Below the pieces are notes generated by a model, which saw nothing but the letters and a program-made list of their open reading frames with translations, ran no database searches and had not been told where the DNA came from. This document shows, piece after piece, positions 24,914-34,158 of a DNA stretch of 64,000 nucleotides (positions are counted from its first letter, which is position 1; every line of letters begins with the position of its first letter). Location of the stretch: the NCBI RefSeq assembly GCF_013409985.1, contig NZ_JACCBY010000001.1, positions 186,001 to 250,000 on the forward strand. Direction: 5' to 3'. The stretch comes from Sphingomonas melonis. Lineage in GTDB: Bacteria > Pseudomonadota > Alphaproteobacteria > Sphingomonadales > Sphingomonadaceae. The position numbers were made by a program, and so were the translations under genes.

Positions 24914-25378
24914 ATGCACGACTTCAGCGATCTGCTGCGCCCCGAGGCGGTCTATGAGGGCGTGGCCGTCGCGCACAAGAAGGCGCTGTTCGCCCAGCTC
25001 TGCACCGCTGCCGACGCGCTCGGCCTCGACGGCAAGTTGACCGCGGAGCGGCTCGCCGCGCGCGAGAAGATCGGCTCGACCGGCTTCGGCGGCGGCGTCG
25101 CCATCCCGCATGCGCGGCTGCCCCATCTGTCGGCCGTCACCGGCGTCTTCATGCGCCTCGCGCAGCCGATCGAGTTCGATGCGGTCGACGATCTGCCGGT
25201 CGATCTCGTCTTCATGCTGGTATCGCCGGTCGATGCGGGCGCCGAGCACCTCAAGGCGCTCGCCCGCGTCTCGCGCCGGCTGCGCGACCGCACCTTCCTC
25301 GCCAAGTTGCGCGGCGCGGGGTCGCGCGACGCTCTCTATGCCCTGTTCACCGCCGACGCGGCGCGCGATGCCGCCTGA
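24914..25378 (+). CDS. ptsN: PTS IIA-like nitrogen regulatory protein PtsN
   Basis: A 154-residue IIA domain of the fructose/mannitol type. R-E-K-I-G-S-T-G-F-G-G-G-V-A-I-P-H-A-R at about residues 51-69 contains the phosphorylated histidine (I-P-H-A-R), and V-F-M-L-V-S-P-V-D-A-G-A-E-H-L-K-A-L follows. EIIA-Ntr is phosphorylated by the PtsP-Npr chain and regulates potassium and stress physiology. It overlaps the thioesterase start by 11 bp. Confidence 0.93.
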   Translation: MHDFSDLLRPEAVYEGVAVAHKKALFAQLCTAADALGLDGKLTAERLAAREKIGSTGFGGGVAIPHARLPHLSAVTGVFMRLAQPIEFDAVDDLPVDLVFMLVSPVDAGAEHLKALARVSRRLRDRTFLAKLRGAGSRDALYALFTADAARDAA

Positions 25379-25823
25379 CGCCGGCGCGCTGGCGCATTAT
25401 CGCGCGCTTGAATCGCTCTATGCCGCGGCGCCGATCAACCGCCTGTTCGAATCGCGGCTCGAGATCGTCGAGGCCGGCGTCGCGCGCATCCACTTCCGGC
25501 TGACCGAGGATCATTACCACGCCGCCGGCGCGGTCCACGGCACCAGCTATTTCAAGATGCTCGACGATGCCGCTTTCTATGCGGCGAACAGCCTGGTCAC
25601 CGATCGCTTCCTGCTCACCACCGCGTTCAACCTGCTGCTCACCCGGCCACTCAAGGCCGGCCCGGTCGTCGCCGAGGGGCGCTGGATCAGCGGCAAGCGC
25701 CGCGTCTATGTCGCTGACGCGCGGCTGATCGATGCCGAGGGCGAGGAGGTCGCGCGCGGCACCGGCACCTTCATGCGCTCGCAGATCGCGCTGTCCGGCC
25801 TGCCGGGCTACCGCACCGCATGA
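25368..25823 (+). CDS. PaaI/YiiD-type hotdog-fold thioesterase
   Basis: A 151-residue single hotdog domain. D-H-Y-H-A-A-G-A-V-H-G-T-S-Y-F-K-M-L-D-D-A at about residues 47-67 is the PaaI-type active-site helix with the H-G pair and an acidic residue, followed by A-R-L-I-D-A-E-G-E-E-V-A-R-G-T-G-T-F. Such proteins hydrolyse acyl-CoA thioesters; the acyl group is unknown. It starts inside ptsN and its stop overlaps the DUF1491 gene by 4 bp. Confidence 0.85.
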   Translation: MPPDAGALAHYRALESLYAAAPINRLFESRLEIVEAGVARIHFRLTEDHYHAAGAVHGTSYFKMLDDAAFYAANSLVTDRFLLTTAFNLLLTRPLKAGPVVAEGRWISGKRRVYVADARLIDAEGEEVARGTGTFMRSQIALSGLPGYRTA

Positions 25824-26146
25824 CCGACCGGCTGCCGACGCAACTGATCGTCGGCGCGTTGCTCAGGCGGGTCAACGACGCCGGCGGCATCGCGATGGTG
25901 CGCGCCAGGGGCGAGCCGCAGGGCGGCGCGATGCTGCTGCTGATCGAGGATCGCCACGGCCCCACCCGCGTCCTCGAACGGCGGATTGACTTCGATGGCA
26001 CGGCAACTCTGGCCGAATCGGTCCCGACCGACGGTGCCGAAGCCTATTGGCGGCGGCGGCGCGAATACGATCCGGATTTGTGGGTAATCGAACTGGACAT
26101 CGCGGAAGCCGAACGGTTCGCCGCTGAAACGATCACGTCGAATTGA
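25820..26146 (+). CDS. DUF1491 family protein
   Basis: A 108-residue protein: L-P-T-Q-L-I-V-G-A-L-L-R-R-V-N near the start, then A-M-L-L-L-I-E-D-R and Y-D-P-D-L-W-V-I-E-L-D at about residues 84-94. This pattern is typical of DUF1491, an alphaproteobacterial family with no known function. No signal peptide or membrane segment is present. It overlaps the thioesterase stop by 4 bp and ends the ptsN-containing cluster. Confidence 0.88.
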   Translation: MTDRLPTQLIVGALLRRVNDAGGIAMVRARGEPQGGAMLLLIEDRHGPTRVLERRIDFDGTATLAESVPTDGAEAYWRRRREYDPDLWVIELDIAEAERFAAETITSN

Positions 26147-26300
26147 CTCATGCCAGCCATGTGACGAATGCCGCGCGCACAGTGAAAGCGCGTTGTGCTG
26201 TGCCTGGGTGCGATCCGGGTCGGTGACGCAGTCGGGGGGATGCCCGGACGATCGGCCTGGCCGATCGGGTCCGTGGTCCAACCGCACATCGAATACGTAG

Positions 26301-26960
26301 ATGACGATAATGCAACGCGCCGCGGCCATCGCGGCGATGACTTTCTCTCTGGCGGGCCTCATCAGCCACAGCTCGCCCGTCAAGGCCTCGGACATCGACC
26401 GTACGTCGATTCCCGCGCCGGCCTCGACCATTCAGATCATCAACACGGTCAGCCCCGTGTCGGTTCCCGTCCCCGCCGCCAGCGCCACGCCGCAGGCCGC
26501 CGCCACGGTCGAGCCGATCCCCGCCGAGCAGCAGGCCGAAGACGATCGTTTCAACAGCCTCGCCGAAGCCGTCGCCGCGCAGCGCGCCGAACAGGTCGAT
26601 CCCGCGCAGCGCTGCCTCGCCGGCGCAATCTATTTCGAATCCAAGGGTGAGCCGCTCGCCGGCCAGCTCGCGGTCGCCAACGTGATCATCAACCGTTCCA
26701 AGTCAGGCCGCTTCCCCAGCGACATCTGCTCGGTGGTCAAGCAGCGCGGCCAGTTCAGCTTCGTGCGTGGCGGCGAGATCCCGTCGATCGATGAAGGCCG
26801 TGCCGCCTATCGTACCGCGCTCGCCGTCGCCAAGATCGCGCTCGCCGCGGCCTGGGAAAGCCCTGCCCCCAAGGCGCTGTTCTTCAACACGCCGAACCGC
26901 CGCCCGGCCGGCAACGTCACCAAGATCGCGATGATCGGCAACCACGTCTTCTATCGCTGA
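26301..26960 (+). CDS. Periplasmic cell wall hydrolase (SleB/Hydrolase_2 family)
   Basis: A 219-residue exported protein. The signal peptide is Q-R-A-A-A-I-A-A-M-T-F-S-L-A-G-L-I-S-H-S, then a Pro/Ala-rich linker of about 60 residues leads to the Hydrolase_2 domain from residue 100: C-L-A-G-A-I-Y-F-E-S-K-G-E-P with the catalytic glutamate, V-A-N-V-I-I-N-R, and Q-F-S-F-V at the substrate groove. SleB-type enzymes cleave peptidoglycan glycan strands. ATGs at 26301 and 26310 are both possible. The 154 bp upstream hold no gene; CGATCGGCC/GGCCGATCG around 26247-26265 is the only structure seen there. Confidence 0.88.
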   Translation: MTIMQRAAAIAAMTFSLAGLISHSSPVKASDIDRTSIPAPASTIQIINTVSPVSVPVPAASATPQAAATVEPIPAEQQAEDDRFNSLAEAVAAQRAEQVDPAQRCLAGAIYFESKGEPLAGQLAVANVIINRSKSGRFPSDICSVVKQRGQFSFVRGGEIPSIDEGRAAYRTALAVAKIALAAAWESPAPKALFFNTPNRRPAGNVTKIAMIGNHVFYR

Positions 26961-26983
26961 TCGGTTCGAGCAGGCTTGTCCTG

Positions 26984-26998
26984 TTCGCGCAATGTTCC
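26984..26998 (+). promoter_or_regulatory. LexA (SOS) box upstream of mmcB
   Basis: GTTC-GCGCAAT-GTTC is an exact match to the alphaproteobacterial LexA operator GTTC-N7-GTTC. It ends 12 bp before the mmcB start. In Caulobacter mmcB is known to be SOS-regulated, so the site and the gene support one another. Confidence 0.85.
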
Positions 26999-27010
26999 TA
27001 AGCGGGGGTC

Positions 27011-27502
27011 ATGTTGGACATGGCCCCCGCTTCGTGTTTGGACGGCGGCGATCCCGCGATCTGTGCTGCGGATGTCGCCCGCGGCGTGACGCGGATGCTG
27101 CTGCGCCACGACATCACCACGATTCCCGAAGTGCCGCTGGAGGGCGGCCGCCGCGCCGATCTGATGGCGATCGATGCGCGCGGCCAATTGGTCGTGGTCG
27201 AGATCAAGGTATCGCGCGCCGACCTGCTCGGCGACGGGAAATGGCCCGATTATCTCGCGCATTGCGACCGCTATTATTGGGCGGTGCCGGCGGGGTTCGA
27301 CACCACGCCGCTCGACGGCGCCGCATTCCTGCCAGAGCGTACGGGCGTGATCGTCGCCGACCGCTATGACGCCGCGATCGTGCGCGAGGCGCATACCGTG
27401 CCGCTGGCGGCGCATGTGCGCAAGCGCTGTACGCTGGCGTTCGCCCGCCGGGCGGCGCGGCGGCTGACGGGACTCGTCGATCCCGAGGCGTTCAGCGCCT
27501 AG
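27011..27502 (+). CDS. mmcB: MmcB family DNA repair protein (putative endonuclease)
   Basis: A 163-residue protein of the MmcB family (formerly DUF2034/PF06319-type). A restriction-endonuclease-like core is visible: I-T-T-I-P-E-V-P-L (about residues 35-43), G-R-R-A-D-L-M-A-I-D, and V-V-V-E-I-K-V-S-R-A-D, with D and E-x-K as likely catalytic residues. K-W-P-D-Y-L-A-H-C-D-R-Y-Y-W-A-V follows. In Caulobacter loss of mmcB causes mitomycin C sensitivity; the biochemical activity is not settled. A LexA box lies directly upstream. The ATG at 27020 is an alternative start. Confidence 0.9.
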   Translation: MLDMAPASCLDGGDPAICAADVARGVTRMLLRHDITTIPEVPLEGGRRADLMAIDARGQLVVVEIKVSRADLLGDGKWPDYLAHCDRYYWAVPAGFDTTPLDGAAFLPERTGVIVADRYDAAIVREAHTVPLAAHVRKRCTLAFARRAARRLTGLVDPEAFSA

Positions 27503-27533
27503 CCAGGAGTTAGGGCAGGGTCGTAACGGCCCG

Positions 27534-28595
27534 CTACAGCTGATGCCCGGTGCGATCGCGCTTCGTCGCGAGATATCGTGCATTGTGCGGGTTGGGTGGC
27601 AGCTTGTGCGGCACCCGTTCCACCACATGCACCCCCGCCGCCTCCAGGCCCGCCACCTTGGCGGGATTGTTCGTCATCAACCGCACGCTGCGCTGCCCGA
27701 GCAGATCGAGCATGCGCGCCGCCACGCCGAAATCGCGCGCGTCGACCGCAAACCCCAACCGCACATTGGCGTCGACCGTATCGAACCCCTGGTCCTGCAA
27801 GGCATAGGCCCGCAGCTTGTTGACCAGACCGATCCCGCGTCCCTCCTGGCGCAGGTAGAGCAGGATGCCCCAGCCGTTCGCCTCGATCGCGGCGATCGCC
27901 GCACGCAACTGCGGCCCGCAGTCGCACTTCAGGCTGCCGAGCACGTCGCCGGTCAGGCATTCGCTGTGCAGGCGCACCAGCGGCGGCTCGCCATTGGGCT
28001 GGCCGATCAGCAGCGCGACATGTTCGTCGCTCGAATCGGGGGCGCGGAAGGCGACGATCTCGGCATCCTCGGCACCGTCGACGGGCAGGCGCGCGCGCGT
28101 GGCGAGCTGGAGCGCCCGCGCATCCTGATGCGCGTCGATCGCCTGGGTGGTGATCGTCACCTCGGGGTCGATGCCGTCGATGAAGAAGGCGGGGAGCAAT
28201 CCCGCGATCCGTGCCAGCCGGATCGCCGCGAGGCTGGCGAGCGGGCGCCTCACGGGCTCGGTGCGGAACGGCCCCTTCAGCGGCGTCGCCAGATCGAATT
28301 GCGGGTCGGCGAGCGCGACTGCGGTGTTGAAGTCGAGCCAGGGGGCGGATTCGATCACCACCGGCGTATCGGGATCGGCGGCGGCCAATTGGTTGGTCAG
28401 TTTCAGCGTCGCCGCACGGCCGTTGGAGATCAGCAGCGCACCCGCGCCGTCGGCAGCGAAGGCCGCCGCGCCCGCCGGATCGGCGGTTTCCACCGCAAGC
28501 AACGGCAGGGGGGCCTCGCCGTCCGCGTGGATCGCGATCGGCCAGCCACGGCGCAGCGCATCGATCGCGCGCGCGACATCACGGGCGCCGCTCAA
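27534..28595 (-). CDS. ribA: GTP cyclohydrolase II with degenerate RibB-like N-terminal domain
   Basis: A 353-residue protein. The C-terminal half is GTP cyclohydrolase [21 protein letters not shown] holds the three zinc cysteines, [12 protein letters not shown] the catalytic region, and R-L-M-T-N-N-P-A-K the nucleotide site. The N-terminal 160 residues align in layout with DHBP synthase but [10 protein letters not shown] replaces the D-D-E-x-R-E-N-E-G-D motif, so that activity is probably lost. The TTG at 28595 is chosen because it overlaps the xth stop as TTGA. It starts riboflavin synthesis. Confidence 0.9.
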   Translation of the reverse strand: MSGARDVARAIDALRRGWPIAIHADGEAPLPLLAVETADPAGAAAFAADGAGALLISNGRAATLKLTNQLAAADPDTPVVIESAPWLDFNTAVALADPQFDLATPLKGPFRTEPVRRPLASLAAIRLARIAGLLPAFFIDGIDPEVTITTQAIDAHQDARALQLATRARLPVDGAEDAEIVAFRAPDSSDEHVALLIGQPNGEPPLVRLHSECLTGDVLGSLKCDCGPQLRAAIAAIEANGWGILLYLRQEGRGIGLVNKLRAYALQDQGFDTVDANVRLGFAVDARDFGVAARMLDLLGQRSVRLMTNNPAKVAGLEAAGVHVVERVPHKLPPNPHNARYLATKRDRTGHQL

Positions 28596-29383
28596 AAGGC
28601 GAACTCGGTCATGATCGGCACATGGTCCGACGGTTTCAGCCAGCTGCGGCAATCCTCGAACACGATATGGCGGCTGGCCATCGCGGCGACGTCCCCCGTC
28701 GCCCACATATGGTCGAGCCGCCGGCCGCGATCGTTCTTGGTGAAGTCGGGCGAGCGATAGCTCCACCAGGTATGCAGCCGCGCCGGGGCGGGATGGAAAT
28801 GGCGGCCGAGGTCGACCCAGTCGTTCGACGCCTGCAACCGGTCGAGCGCCTCGACCTCGATCGGCGTATGGCTCACCGTCTTGAGCAGCGCCTTGTGGCT
28901 CCACACGTCGCTCGGCAGCGGTGCGATGTTGAAGTCGCCGGTGAGGATCGTCGGGCCGTCGAGCGTCGCCGACCAGGCGGTCATCCGCTCGACGAAATCG
29001 AGCTTCTGCCCGAACTTGGGGTTCACTTCGCGATCCGGCACGTCGCCGCCGGCGGGCACATAGACGTTTTCCAGCCGCACACCGTTGGGCAGGCGGACAC
29101 CGACATGACGCGCCTCGCGATTGGCCTGCCAGTCGAAGCGGTCGTCCTCGGCGATCGGCACCCGGCTGAGGATCGCGACGCCATGGTGCATGCGTTGGCC
29201 ATGGATGACGATATGGTTGTAGCCGAGGCTGCGGAACATCGCGAACGGGAAGTCCTCGTCGACCACCTTGGTTTCCTGCAGGCACAGGATGTCGGGTTCT
29301 GCCTCGCGCAGGAACTGCTCGACGATGGCGATCCGGAAGCGGACGGAATTGATATTCCAGGAGACGATCTTCACCGCCGCCAT
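28592..29383 (-). CDS. xth: Exodeoxyribonuclease III
   Basis: A 263-residue AP endonuclease/exonuclease. V-S-W-N-I-N-S-V-R (residues 6-14), L-Q-E-T-K with the metal-binding glutamate, [16 protein letters not shown] with catalytic Asp/Asn, R-L-D-H-M-W, and S-D-H-V-P-I near the C-terminus form the full active site. It incises abasic sites in base-excision repair. The ATG at 29383 gives the standard M-x-x-V-K-I-V-S-W-N start; the in-frame start at 29512 adds 43 unrelated residues. The 257 bp upstream toward lolA hold no gene that I can support. Confidence 0.95.
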   Translation of the reverse strand: MAAVKIVSWNINSVRFRIAIVEQFLREAEPDILCLQETKVVDEDFPFAMFRSLGYNHIVIHGQRMHHGVAILSRVPIAEDDRFDWQANREARHVGVRLPNGVRLENVYVPAGGDVPDREVNPKFGQKLDFVERMTAWSATLDGPTILTGDFNIAPLPSDVWSHKALLKTVSHTPIEVEALDRLQASNDWVDLGRHFHPAPARLHTWWSYRSPDFTKNDRGRRLDHMWATGDVAAMASRHIVFEDCRSWLKPSDHVPIMTEFAF

Positions 29384-29640
29384 GTAGCGGCGAGCGGACG
29401 GGATCGCCAGAGCCGGAACATATTCCTCCCCGCGCGAGACGAGGAGTCGCGCCATAACGGAAAGGCCCCCGCTCCGGGGGCATGGAGCGAGGGCCGACCT
29501 AGCGTTCGTCACGCAGGCGGGAAGTGGGTTGGGTCATCCGGGCAACAGGGGGAAAAATCCCGAACGCCCCACATCCGCGAGGAAGCTTTTACGCCTGCAA
29601 ACCTGTCGCGGTGATGAATGGGCCAGTTAATTCCCGTTCA

Positions 29641-30246
29641 TTAACGCGTATTTGCCCTCCGCGGGTCGACCCATTTGAACGTTCCGTCGCTCACCGGCAC
29701 GCCAAAGCGCTGGTTGTTGAATCGAATCGTCGTGCGGTTGTTCTGGCTGTCGAGCTGCACCCAGCCCTGCAACACGAGTCCTGCCGGCGCCGCGGCATCG
29801 CGCGCGAAGATCATCGTGATCCGGCCGATCTCGGGATGCTTGGGATCGTTCGCCTCGACCGAGACGACGCGATCGTTGCCGGTCGGGACGACCTTGGCAT
29901 AGCGGGTGATGTCGCGGCTCGGGTCGAGCAGGACGACAAGCGGCGAATTCTTGATCGGCCAGCGCTGCACCTGACGGACCGAATAATCGATGAAGGTCAG
30001 CGCGCCGCCCTCCGCGACGATCAGGATCGGCACGCCCTTTTCGTACTGGAAGCGCAGCTTGCCCGGCGCCTTCAGCGCGAACGTGCCGGTGAGCACCTTG
30101 CCGGTGCGATCGGTCTGGGTGAAGTCCGCGGTCATCGTCGTGATCGCCTGAAGGTGGCGCTGCACCGCGGCGAGATCGCCGGTGGCCTGGGCAGGCAGGG
30201 CGGCGGGGGCCACGATCGCGGCGGCGGCTAAAGCATATCGGATCAT
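29641..30246 (-). CDS. lolA: LolA-like outer membrane lipoprotein carrier protein
   Basis: A 201-residue periplasmic protein: signal M-I-R-Y-A-L-A-A-A-A-I-V-A-P-A-A-L-P-A-Q-A, then Q-A-I-T-T-M-T-A-D-F-T-Q-T-D-R-T-G-K-V, G-K-L-R-F-Q-Y and N-R-T-T-I-R-F-N-N-Q-R-F. These are the half-barrel strands of LolA, which ferries lipoproteins from LolCDE to the outer membrane. The position between ftsK and xth agrees with other sphingomonads. The start at 30246 follows from the signal peptide; an in-frame start at 30270 is less likely. Confidence 0.85.
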   Translation of the reverse strand: MIRYALAAAAIVAPAALPAQATGDLAAVQRHLQAITTMTADFTQTDRTGKVLTGTFALKAPGKLRFQYEKGVPILIVAEGGALTFIDYSVRQVQRWPIKNSPLVVLLDPSRDITRYAKVVPTGNDRVVSVEANDPKHPEIGRITMIFARDAAAPAGLVLQGWVQLDSQNNRTTIRFNNQRFGVPVSDGTFKWVDPRRANTR

Positions 30247-30364
30247 GCGGGTCCTGTGGTCTTGGTGCATTGAATGACCGCTTAACCGCGCAACGGGCGG
30301 GGAGGGTCCTTCCGAACACGGGCTCGGGAGGCTGGAAGATCCAGCCCCATGGCAAGCTGGCCCC

Positions 30365-32686
30365 TCAGATCGCGTGGCCCTCGGTATCGCGCAGCACCTC
30401 GCGGCGGCCGACGTGGTCGGGGCGGCTGACGATACCGTCCTTCTCCATCTTCTCGATCAGCCGCGCCGCAGAATTGTAGCCGATGCGCAACTGGCGCTGC
30501 AGCCAGCTCGTCGACGCCTTCTGCGATTCGCACACCAGCTGGATCGCGGCGCGATATTGCTGATCCTCGGCCGAATCCTCGCCCTCCGGCGATCCTTCGA
30601 GCGTGAAGCCGTCCTCGGGCTCTTCGGTGACCGAGGTGATATAGTCGGGCTGGCCCTGGCTGCGCCAGTGATCGGCGATGCTGCGCACCTCGTCGTCGCT
30701 GACGAACGGGCCGTGGACGCGGACGATGCCCTTGCCGCCGGGCATGTAGAGCATGTCGCCCTTGCCGAGCAGCTGTTCGGCGCCCTGTTCGCCCAGGATG
30801 GTGCGCGAATCGATCTTGCTGGTGACGTGGAAGGAGATGCGCGTCGGCAAATTGGCCTTGATGACGCCGGTGATGACGTCGACCGATGGCCGCTGCGTCG
30901 CCATGATCAGGTGGATGCCCGCCGCGCGCGCCTTCTGCGCCAGCCGCTGGATCAGGAACTCGACCTCCTTGCCCGCGGTCATCATCAGGTCGGCGAGCTC
31001 GTCGACGATGACGACGATCTGCGGCAGCGGCTCATAGTCGAGCTGCTCTTCCTCATAGACCGGTTGGCCAGTCTCGGGATCATAGCCGGTCTGCACGCGG
31101 CGGCCGAGCCGCTGGCCCTTCGCCTTGGCGGCGCGGACCTTGTCGTTGAAGCCGGCAAGGCTGCGCACGCCGACCGACGACATCTGGCGGTAGCGGTCCT
31201 CCATCGTCTCGACCGCCCATTTGAGCGCGCGCACCGCCTTGGCCGGGTCGGTGACGACCGGCGACAGCAGATGCGGGATATCGTCGTACATGCTCAGTTC
31301 GAGCATCTTGGGATCGATCATGATCATCCGGCACTGTTCCGGCGTCAGCCGGTAGAGCAGCGACAGGATCATGCAGTTGAGCCCGACCGACTTGCCCGAG
31401 CCGGTGGTACCCGCGACGAGCAGATGCGGCATCGGCGCGAGATCGGCGATCACCGGATCACCGGCGATGTTCTTGCCGAGGATGATCGGCAGCTGCGCCG
31501 CCTGATCCTCGAACGTCTGGCTGCCGACCAGTTCGTGCAGGGACACCGATTCGCGCTTCTGGTTGGGCAGTTCGATGCCGATGACGTTGCGGCCGGGGAT
31601 CACCGCGACGCGCGCCGACACCGCCGACATGTTGCGCGCGATATCGTCGGCGAGCGCGATGACGCGGCTCGCCTTGATGCCGGGGGCGGGTTCCAGCTCG
31701 TACATCGTCACGACCGGGCCGGGGCGGACCTCGTTGATGACGCCGTGCACCTTGAAGTCGTCGAGCACGTTCTCGAGCAATCGCGCGTTGCGCTCCAAAG
31801 CGGCCTTGTCGATCTGCCCCTTGGGCGCGGGCGGCGCGGGGGTGAGCAGGTCGAGCTGCGGCAGCGTATAGGTGTGGCCGAGGTCGAGGCTCTGCTGGCG
31901 CGGCTTCGGCTTGGCGGCGGACGGCGCGACCGCGCGGTCGGCGATGACCGGGGCAGGGCGCGTGTCGGGCTCGGCGACGGCGCGCGGCTCGATCACCTTG
32001 CGCGCGAGCTGCAGCGGCTCTTCGTCCTCGTCGTCGTAGCTTTCGTCATAGCCGTCGAGCAGGTCGTCCCCCTCGACCGTCGCGCGGGCGCGGCGCAGGC
32101 GGAAGCGGCGCTCGCCGAGGTCGATCTCGAGGCTCTTCGCCCAGATGATGATGCCCGCGACGCCGGCGATCAGGCCGATGCCCCGCGCCACCCAGCGTTC
32201 GGCACCGGGCTGGCCGAGGAAGCTCAGCCCCCATTGCACGAGATGCGCGACCGACAGGCCGATCACGCCGCCCCAGCCGGCGGGCAGCGCGAGCACCGAC
32301 GAATCGGACACGAAGGCGAGCGCCGCGGCGATCAGCGCGACGCCGATCGCCGCGTTGCGCAGCATCGCCAGCCACCGGCCCGGCGGCTGGTCGCGCCACA
32401 GCCGCACCGCGACGATGGGCGCGATCGGCAGCAGCAGTGCCACCGCCGGTCCGAACAGGGTGAGCGCGACGTCGGCGAACCACGCGCCCGGCGGCCCCGC
32501 CAGGTTGAGCACCGGCCCGCCCGACGCGGTGTTGAGGGCCGCGTCGCTGGCATGATAGCTGGCCAGCGCCAGCACCATCAGCGCGGTGACTAGGAACAGC
32601 GCGATCGCGGTGATCAAAGCCCCGCCGCGCACCGCCCCTGCCTTCACCGTCTCACGCAACAGCCCTGGCTGCGCACGGCTCGCCAT
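30365..32686 (-). CDS. ftsK: DNA translocase FtsK
   Basis: A 773-residue translocase. Four hydrophobic segments occupy about residues 22-190. A short linker, acidic near residues 210-225, precedes the motor, which has G-T-T-G-S-G-K-S-V-G-L-N as Walker A and V-V-I-V-D-E-L-A-D-L-M-M as Walker B. The C-terminal gamma winged helix is S-W-L-Q-R-Q-L-R-I-G-Y-N-S-A-A-R-L-I. FtsK pumps sister chromosomes toward dif at the septum and couples this to divisome assembly. The linker is short compared with the E. coli protein (1329 residues), as is common in alphaproteobacteria. Confidence 0.96.
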   Translation of the reverse strand: MASRAQPGLLRETVKAGAVRGGALITAIALFLVTALMVLALASYHASDAALNTASGGPVLNLAGPPGAWFADVALTLFGPAVALLLPIAPIVAVRLWRDQPPGRWLAMLRNAAIGVALIAAALAFVSDSSVLALPAGWGGVIGLSVAHLVQWGLSFLGQPGAERWVARGIGLIAGVAGIIIWAKSLEIDLGERRFRLRRARATVEGDDLLDGYDESYDDEDEEPLQLARKVIEPRAVAEPDTRPAPVIADRAVAPSAAKPKPRQQSLDLGHTYTLPQLDLLTPAPPAPKGQIDKAALERNARLLENVLDDFKVHGVINEVRPGPVVTMYELEPAPGIKASRVIALADDIARNMSAVSARVAVIPGRNVIGIELPNQKRESVSLHELVGSQTFEDQAAQLPIILGKNIAGDPVIADLAPMPHLLVAGTTGSGKSVGLNCMILSLLYRLTPEQCRMIMIDPKMLELSMYDDIPHLLSPVVTDPAKAVRALKWAVETMEDRYRQMSSVGVRSLAGFNDKVRAAKAKGQRLGRRVQTGYDPETGQPVYEEEQLDYEPLPQIVVIVDELADLMMTAGKEVEFLIQRLAQKARAAGIHLIMATQRPSVDVITGVIKANLPTRISFHVTSKIDSRTILGEQGAEQLLGKGDMLYMPGGKGIVRVHGPFVSDDEVRSIADHWRSQGQPDYITSVTEEPEDGFTLEGSPEGEDSAEDQQYRAAIQLVCESQKASTSWLQRQLRIGYNSAARLIEKMEKDGIVSRPDHVGRREVLRDTEGHAI

Positions 32687-32943
32687 CGCCCGATTCCTTC
32701 AATGTGCGAAAATCACCGGAATCATCGGGCCAGGCGGGCGTCACGTCAAGGCGCTTGGGATGAGCCGCGTCCTGCCGATGCCCCCGCCCGAACGTCGTTC
32801 CGGTGCCATTGCGCGGCGTGATGGGGCTACCGGAACAAGTACGGGGCGACGGCTCTTGTCGCGGCAACGGTCTGGCACGGCGACGAACCGTCGGAGCATG
32901 CGGACCGTTGGCACCTGCGCGCGGCAGGCGTAGGGGAGACGAT

Positions 32944-34158
32944 ATGGACACGGACGTCATCATCCTGGGCGGTGGCCTGGTCGGCGCGACCCTCGCGCTC
33001 GCGCTCGACGCGCATGGGCTCAGCGCCACCGTCATCGATCCGGCCGACCCGGCGGTGATCCTTGCCCCCGGCTTCGACGGGCGCGCCTCGGCGATCGCCA
33101 GCGCGAGCGGGCGGATGCTCGATGCGATCGGCATCGGTTCGGCGTTGGCGGGCCATGGCTGCGCGATCCGCCACATCCGGGTCAGCGACGGGCTCGAACC
33201 CGGCAAGCTCGATTTCCGCCCCGACGCGGGCGATGGCGCGCTCGGCACGATGTATGAGAACAAGCGGCTGCGCACCGCCTTGTTCGAGGCGGCGACGGCG
33301 GCGCGCCACGTCGATCTGCGCATGCAGACGCGCGCGACCGATGTGGTGCGCGGACCTGCCGGGGTGACCGCGACGCTCGACTCGGGCGCGACCGTCACCG
33401 CGCCGCTGCTGATCGCGGCGGAAGGACGCAACTCGCCGACGCGCGAGGCGGCGGGGATCGCGGTGGCGCGCTGGCAATATGATCATGCCGCGATCGTCGG
33501 CGCCTTCCACCACGAATATCCGCACGAGGATATCGCCTACGAGATCTTCTATCCCGCGGGGCCGTTCGCGCTGCTGCCGCTGCCCGATGACGAGGTCGGC
33601 CACCGCTCGGCGATCGTCTGGTCGGTGAAGGGGGAGGACGGCCCGGCGATGATGAAGCTGGGCGACCGCGCGTTCCTCGCCGAGGCGAGCAAGCGGATGG
33701 GCGGGTTCCTCGGCGACCTCACCGCACCCAGCCCGCGGGCGAGCTACCCGCTGGGCTTCCACCATGCGGCACGGATCACCTCCGAGCGGCTGGTGCTGGT
33801 CGGCGATGCCGCGCACGGCATCCATCCGATCGCGGGGCAGGGGCTCAACCTCGGCCTGCGCGACGTCGCGACGCTGGCCGAGGTGCTGGTCGAGGGCAAG
33901 CGGCTCGGCCTCGATCTCGGCGATCCCGCGCTGCTCGAACGCTATCAGCGCTGGCGTGGGCTCGACACCTTCATGGTCGCCGCCGCCACCGACACGCTGA
34001 CCCGGCTGTTCGGCATTCCCGGCAAGACCGCGAGCGCGGTGCGCCGGTTCGGCATCAGCGCGGTCGACCGGTTGCCGCCGCTCAAGAACCGCTTCATGGC
34101 CGAGGCGCGCGGCGAAAGCGGCACCCTGCCCAAATTGCTGCAAGGATTGCTGGTGTGA
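32944..34158 (+). CDS. UbiH/COQ6-type FAD-dependent ubiquinone biosynthesis hydroxylase
   Basis: A 404-residue flavoprotein monooxygenase. V-I-I-L-G-G-G-L-V-G-A-T-L-A at residues 5-18 binds FAD, an A-x-E-G-R-N-S motif lies near residue 160, and L-V-G-D-A-A-H-G-I-H-P-I-A-G-Q-G-L-N-L-G-L is the second FAD motif of the UbiH/UbiF/COQ6 group. It hydroxylates the ubiquinone ring; which position cannot be assigned, because alphaproteobacterial members differ in regioselectivity. A GGGGAG motif precedes the ATG. The 257 bp shared with divergent ftsK contain GTTCCGGT/ACCGGAAC inverted arms (32797-32836) and no gene. Confidence 0.9.
   Translation: MDTDVIILGGGLVGATLALALDAHGLSATVIDPADPAVILAPGFDGRASAIASASGRMLDAIGIGSALAGHGCAIRHIRVSDGLEPGKLDFRPDAGDGALGTMYENKRLRTALFEAATAARHVDLRMQTRATDVVRGPAGVTATLDSGATVTAPLLIAAEGRNSPTREAAGIAVARWQYDHAAIVGAFHHEYPHEDIAYEIFYPAGPFALLPLPDDEVGHRSAIVWSVKGEDGPAMMKLGDRAFLAEASKRMGGFLGDLTAPSPRASYPLGFHHAARITSERLVLVGDAAHGIHPIAGQGLNLGLRDVATLAEVLVEGKRLGLDLGDPALLERYQRWRGLDTFMVAAATDTLTRLFGIPGKTASAVRRFGISAVDRLPPLKNRFMAEARGESGTLPKLLQGLLV

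Noticed and set aside
26147..26300. Small gene or riboswitch in the 154 bp before the cell wall hydrolase
   Set aside because: No frame has a plausible start with ribosome-binding site, and the CGATCGGCC/GGCCGATCG hairpin alone does not define an element.
29464..29480. GCCCCCGCTCCGGGGGC hairpin upstream of xth as a terminator
   Set aside because: It lies upstream of the chosen xth start, lacks a U-tract on either strand and has no gene end nearby that needs it.
32797..32836. GTTCCGGT/ACCGGAAC inverted arms as an operator for ftsK or the ubiH-type gene
   Set aside because: 8-bp arms with a 24-nt spacer in GC-rich DNA are expected by chance, and neither gene suggests a regulator.
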